Positions 63,176 to 64,000 of a stretch of 64,000 bases of DNA are shown one piece after another. The notes beneath the pieces are model-generated. The model ran no database searches, was not told the DNA's origin, and saw only the letters and a list, made by a program, of their open reading frames with translations. The stretch is from NCBI RefSeq assembly GCF_004362145.1, contig NZ_SNXC01000015.1, positions 1-64,000 on the forward strand. Reading direction: 5' to 3'. Each line of letters starts with the position of its first letter. The first letter of the stretch is position 1. The DNA comes from Marinomonas balearica. GTDB lineage: Bacteria; Pseudomonadota; Gammaproteobacteria; Pseudomonadales; Marinomonadaceae. A program made the position numbers and the translations under genes.

Positions 63176-64000
63176 ATGTCACTACATATGAATGCACCAA
63201 AAAGGGTCAATGAAATACGTCGAACCGAAGCATTTGATGCAGACCTGCATGCGGATAATCTGACCGATTGGAATCAAGAGTACGATCAAACCAGTCGGGG
63301 GAGCTTTTTTGGCAGTATTACTGAGCTTGCTTTTAGTGATCTTCAAGTGTTTCAGGAGTACACCAGCCAAGCCTTACAACAAAAGTGCATTGTATGGTCT
63401 GATTCCGTTTGGCTAGGGATTCCGGTGGAGAATCAAGAAGCCAGTCGAATTAACGGCTTAAGTATTCACCCAAATACCATCATGTGTCGCCCCGGTGATT
63501 ACGAGTTCCAACTGACTACGCCTGAAGACTATGATCTGTACGGCATGGTTGTGCAGTTAGAGTCGCTAATGAACACAGCGCAAATACACGGTGTAGAGTT
63601 GAACTGGAAAGAGTTGATGCAACATGGGCGGTTGGCAATACCGGAGCAAACATTGCGAGATGTTCGTATTGTTCTGCAACGGATGTTGGACATGAGCGCT
63701 CACACCAAAGCCAATAGAATGTCACACGATGTTTTGATGATGGCATTGCTCGAAGTTTTGAAAGAAGAAACACCGCAACCGGCCAGTACACAAACGTTCC
63801 ATCGACGTAAAGAGGTGGTCGATGCTGCGCGAAGCTTTATCGAAGCCCATAGTGACACACCGCTCACGGTGACCGATTTATGTCAGGTAACAAACGTGAG
63901 CCGACGCACGCTGCAATACAGTTTTGAAAGCATCATCGGCATGAGCCCTATCCAGTACTTGCGTATATCTCGTTTAAATGGCGCACGCCGTAACCTATTA
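63176..64000 (+). CDS. eutR: EutR-like AraC family activator, partial
   Basis: 275 codons open to the window end; the stop lies outside. GGGGGAG precedes the ATG. It closely resembles E. coli EutR along its length: WNQEYDQTSRGSFFGSITELAFSDLQVFQEY, the cupin-like block IVWSDSVWLGIPVEN and RPGDYEFQLTTPEDYDLYGMVV, and the C-terminal VTDLCQVTNVSRRTLQYSFESIIGMSPIQYL helix-turn-helix. EutR senses ethanolamine plus B12. It probably activates eutBC and perhaps amt. The last roughly 10-40 residues are missing. Confidence 0.9.
   Translation, partial: MSLHMNAPKRVNEIRRTEAFDADLHADNLTDWNQEYDQTSRGSFFGSITELAFSDLQVFQEYTSQALQQKCIVWSDSVWLGIPVENQEASRINGLSIHPNTIMCRPGDYEFQLTTPEDYDLYGMVVQLESLMNTAQIHGVELNWKELMQHGRLAIPEQTLRDVRIVLQRMLDMSAHTKANRMSHDVLMMALLEVLKEETPQPASTQTFHRRKEVVDAARSFIEAHSDTPLTVTDLCQVTNVSRRTLQYSFESIIGMSPIQYLRISRLNGARRNLL

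Overview
The window looks like chromosomal DNA of a marine gammaproteobacterium of the Oceanospirillales, most probably a Marinomonas relative. This is inferred from moderate AT-richness, the guaBA and xseA arrangement, a psp operon with a sigma-54 type promoter, DUF6502/DUF5666 genes, and many small-molecule uptake cassettes. No database was consulted. The left edge is the 3' tail of a 5S rRNA gene with its terminator, so the window begins just downstream of an rRNA operon.

Layout: (1) 0.3-5.7 kb: threonine aldolase, AraC regulator, orphan DUF2169 protein, diguanylate cyclase with a decayed binding-protein relic upstream, and a lipoprotein. (2) 5.8-13.3 kb: housekeeping genes xseA, guaB, guaA and sfsA, plus the overlapping DUF6502/DUF5666 pair. 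(3) 13.4-20.0 kb: a 2-aminoethylphosphonate-type uptake operon (GntR/UTRA regulator, binding protein, ATPase, fused permease, EamA transporter, HAD-IB hydrolase) with a PhnF-like operator in front. (4) 20.1-28.2 kb: LysR/DUF1989 pair, GFA protein, pspF-pspABC, di-heme peroxidase-like protein, large lipoprotein. (5) 28.3-33.6 kb: EamA transporter, then a leftward set of ThiY-like ABC transporter, nucleoside deaminase and 2-oxoglutarate oxygenase. (6) 33.8-39.9 kb: relics of a collapsed EamA/Lrp divergent pair, a tripartite tricarboxylate transporter with fused TctA-TctB, a LysR regulator and L-tartrate dehydratase ttdAB. (7) 40-48.7 kb: Lrp/EamA pair, phhB, DUF2252, orphan fliB, LysR/EamA pair, VOC protein, carbamoylase-type hydrolase. 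(8) 48.7-52.6 kb: a 979-residue orphan protein beside a decayed IS30 copy. (9) 52.7-58.7 kb: DASS carboxylate carrier, lipoprotein, alpha/beta hydrolase, membrane-anchored AraC regulator, secreted protein, membrane protein. (10) 58.8-64 kb: ethanolamine ammonia-lyase eutBC, an ammonium transporter with a coupled 54-residue membrane microprotein, and an EutR-like activator cut by the window end.

Functionally the window is a patchwork of scavenging cassettes for marine dissolved organic matter (phosphonate, nucleobase-like compounds, tartrate or related acids, N-carbamoyl amino acids, ethanolamine/ammonium), most with an adjacent dedicated regulator. I see no CRISPR array, complete insertion sequence, prophage or complete tRNA. 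The most novel-looking items are the 979-residue protein with a cryptic PLP-enzyme-like core, the Amt-coupled microprotein, the repeat-bearing DUF5666 protein, and the nucleobase-like oxidation cassette.
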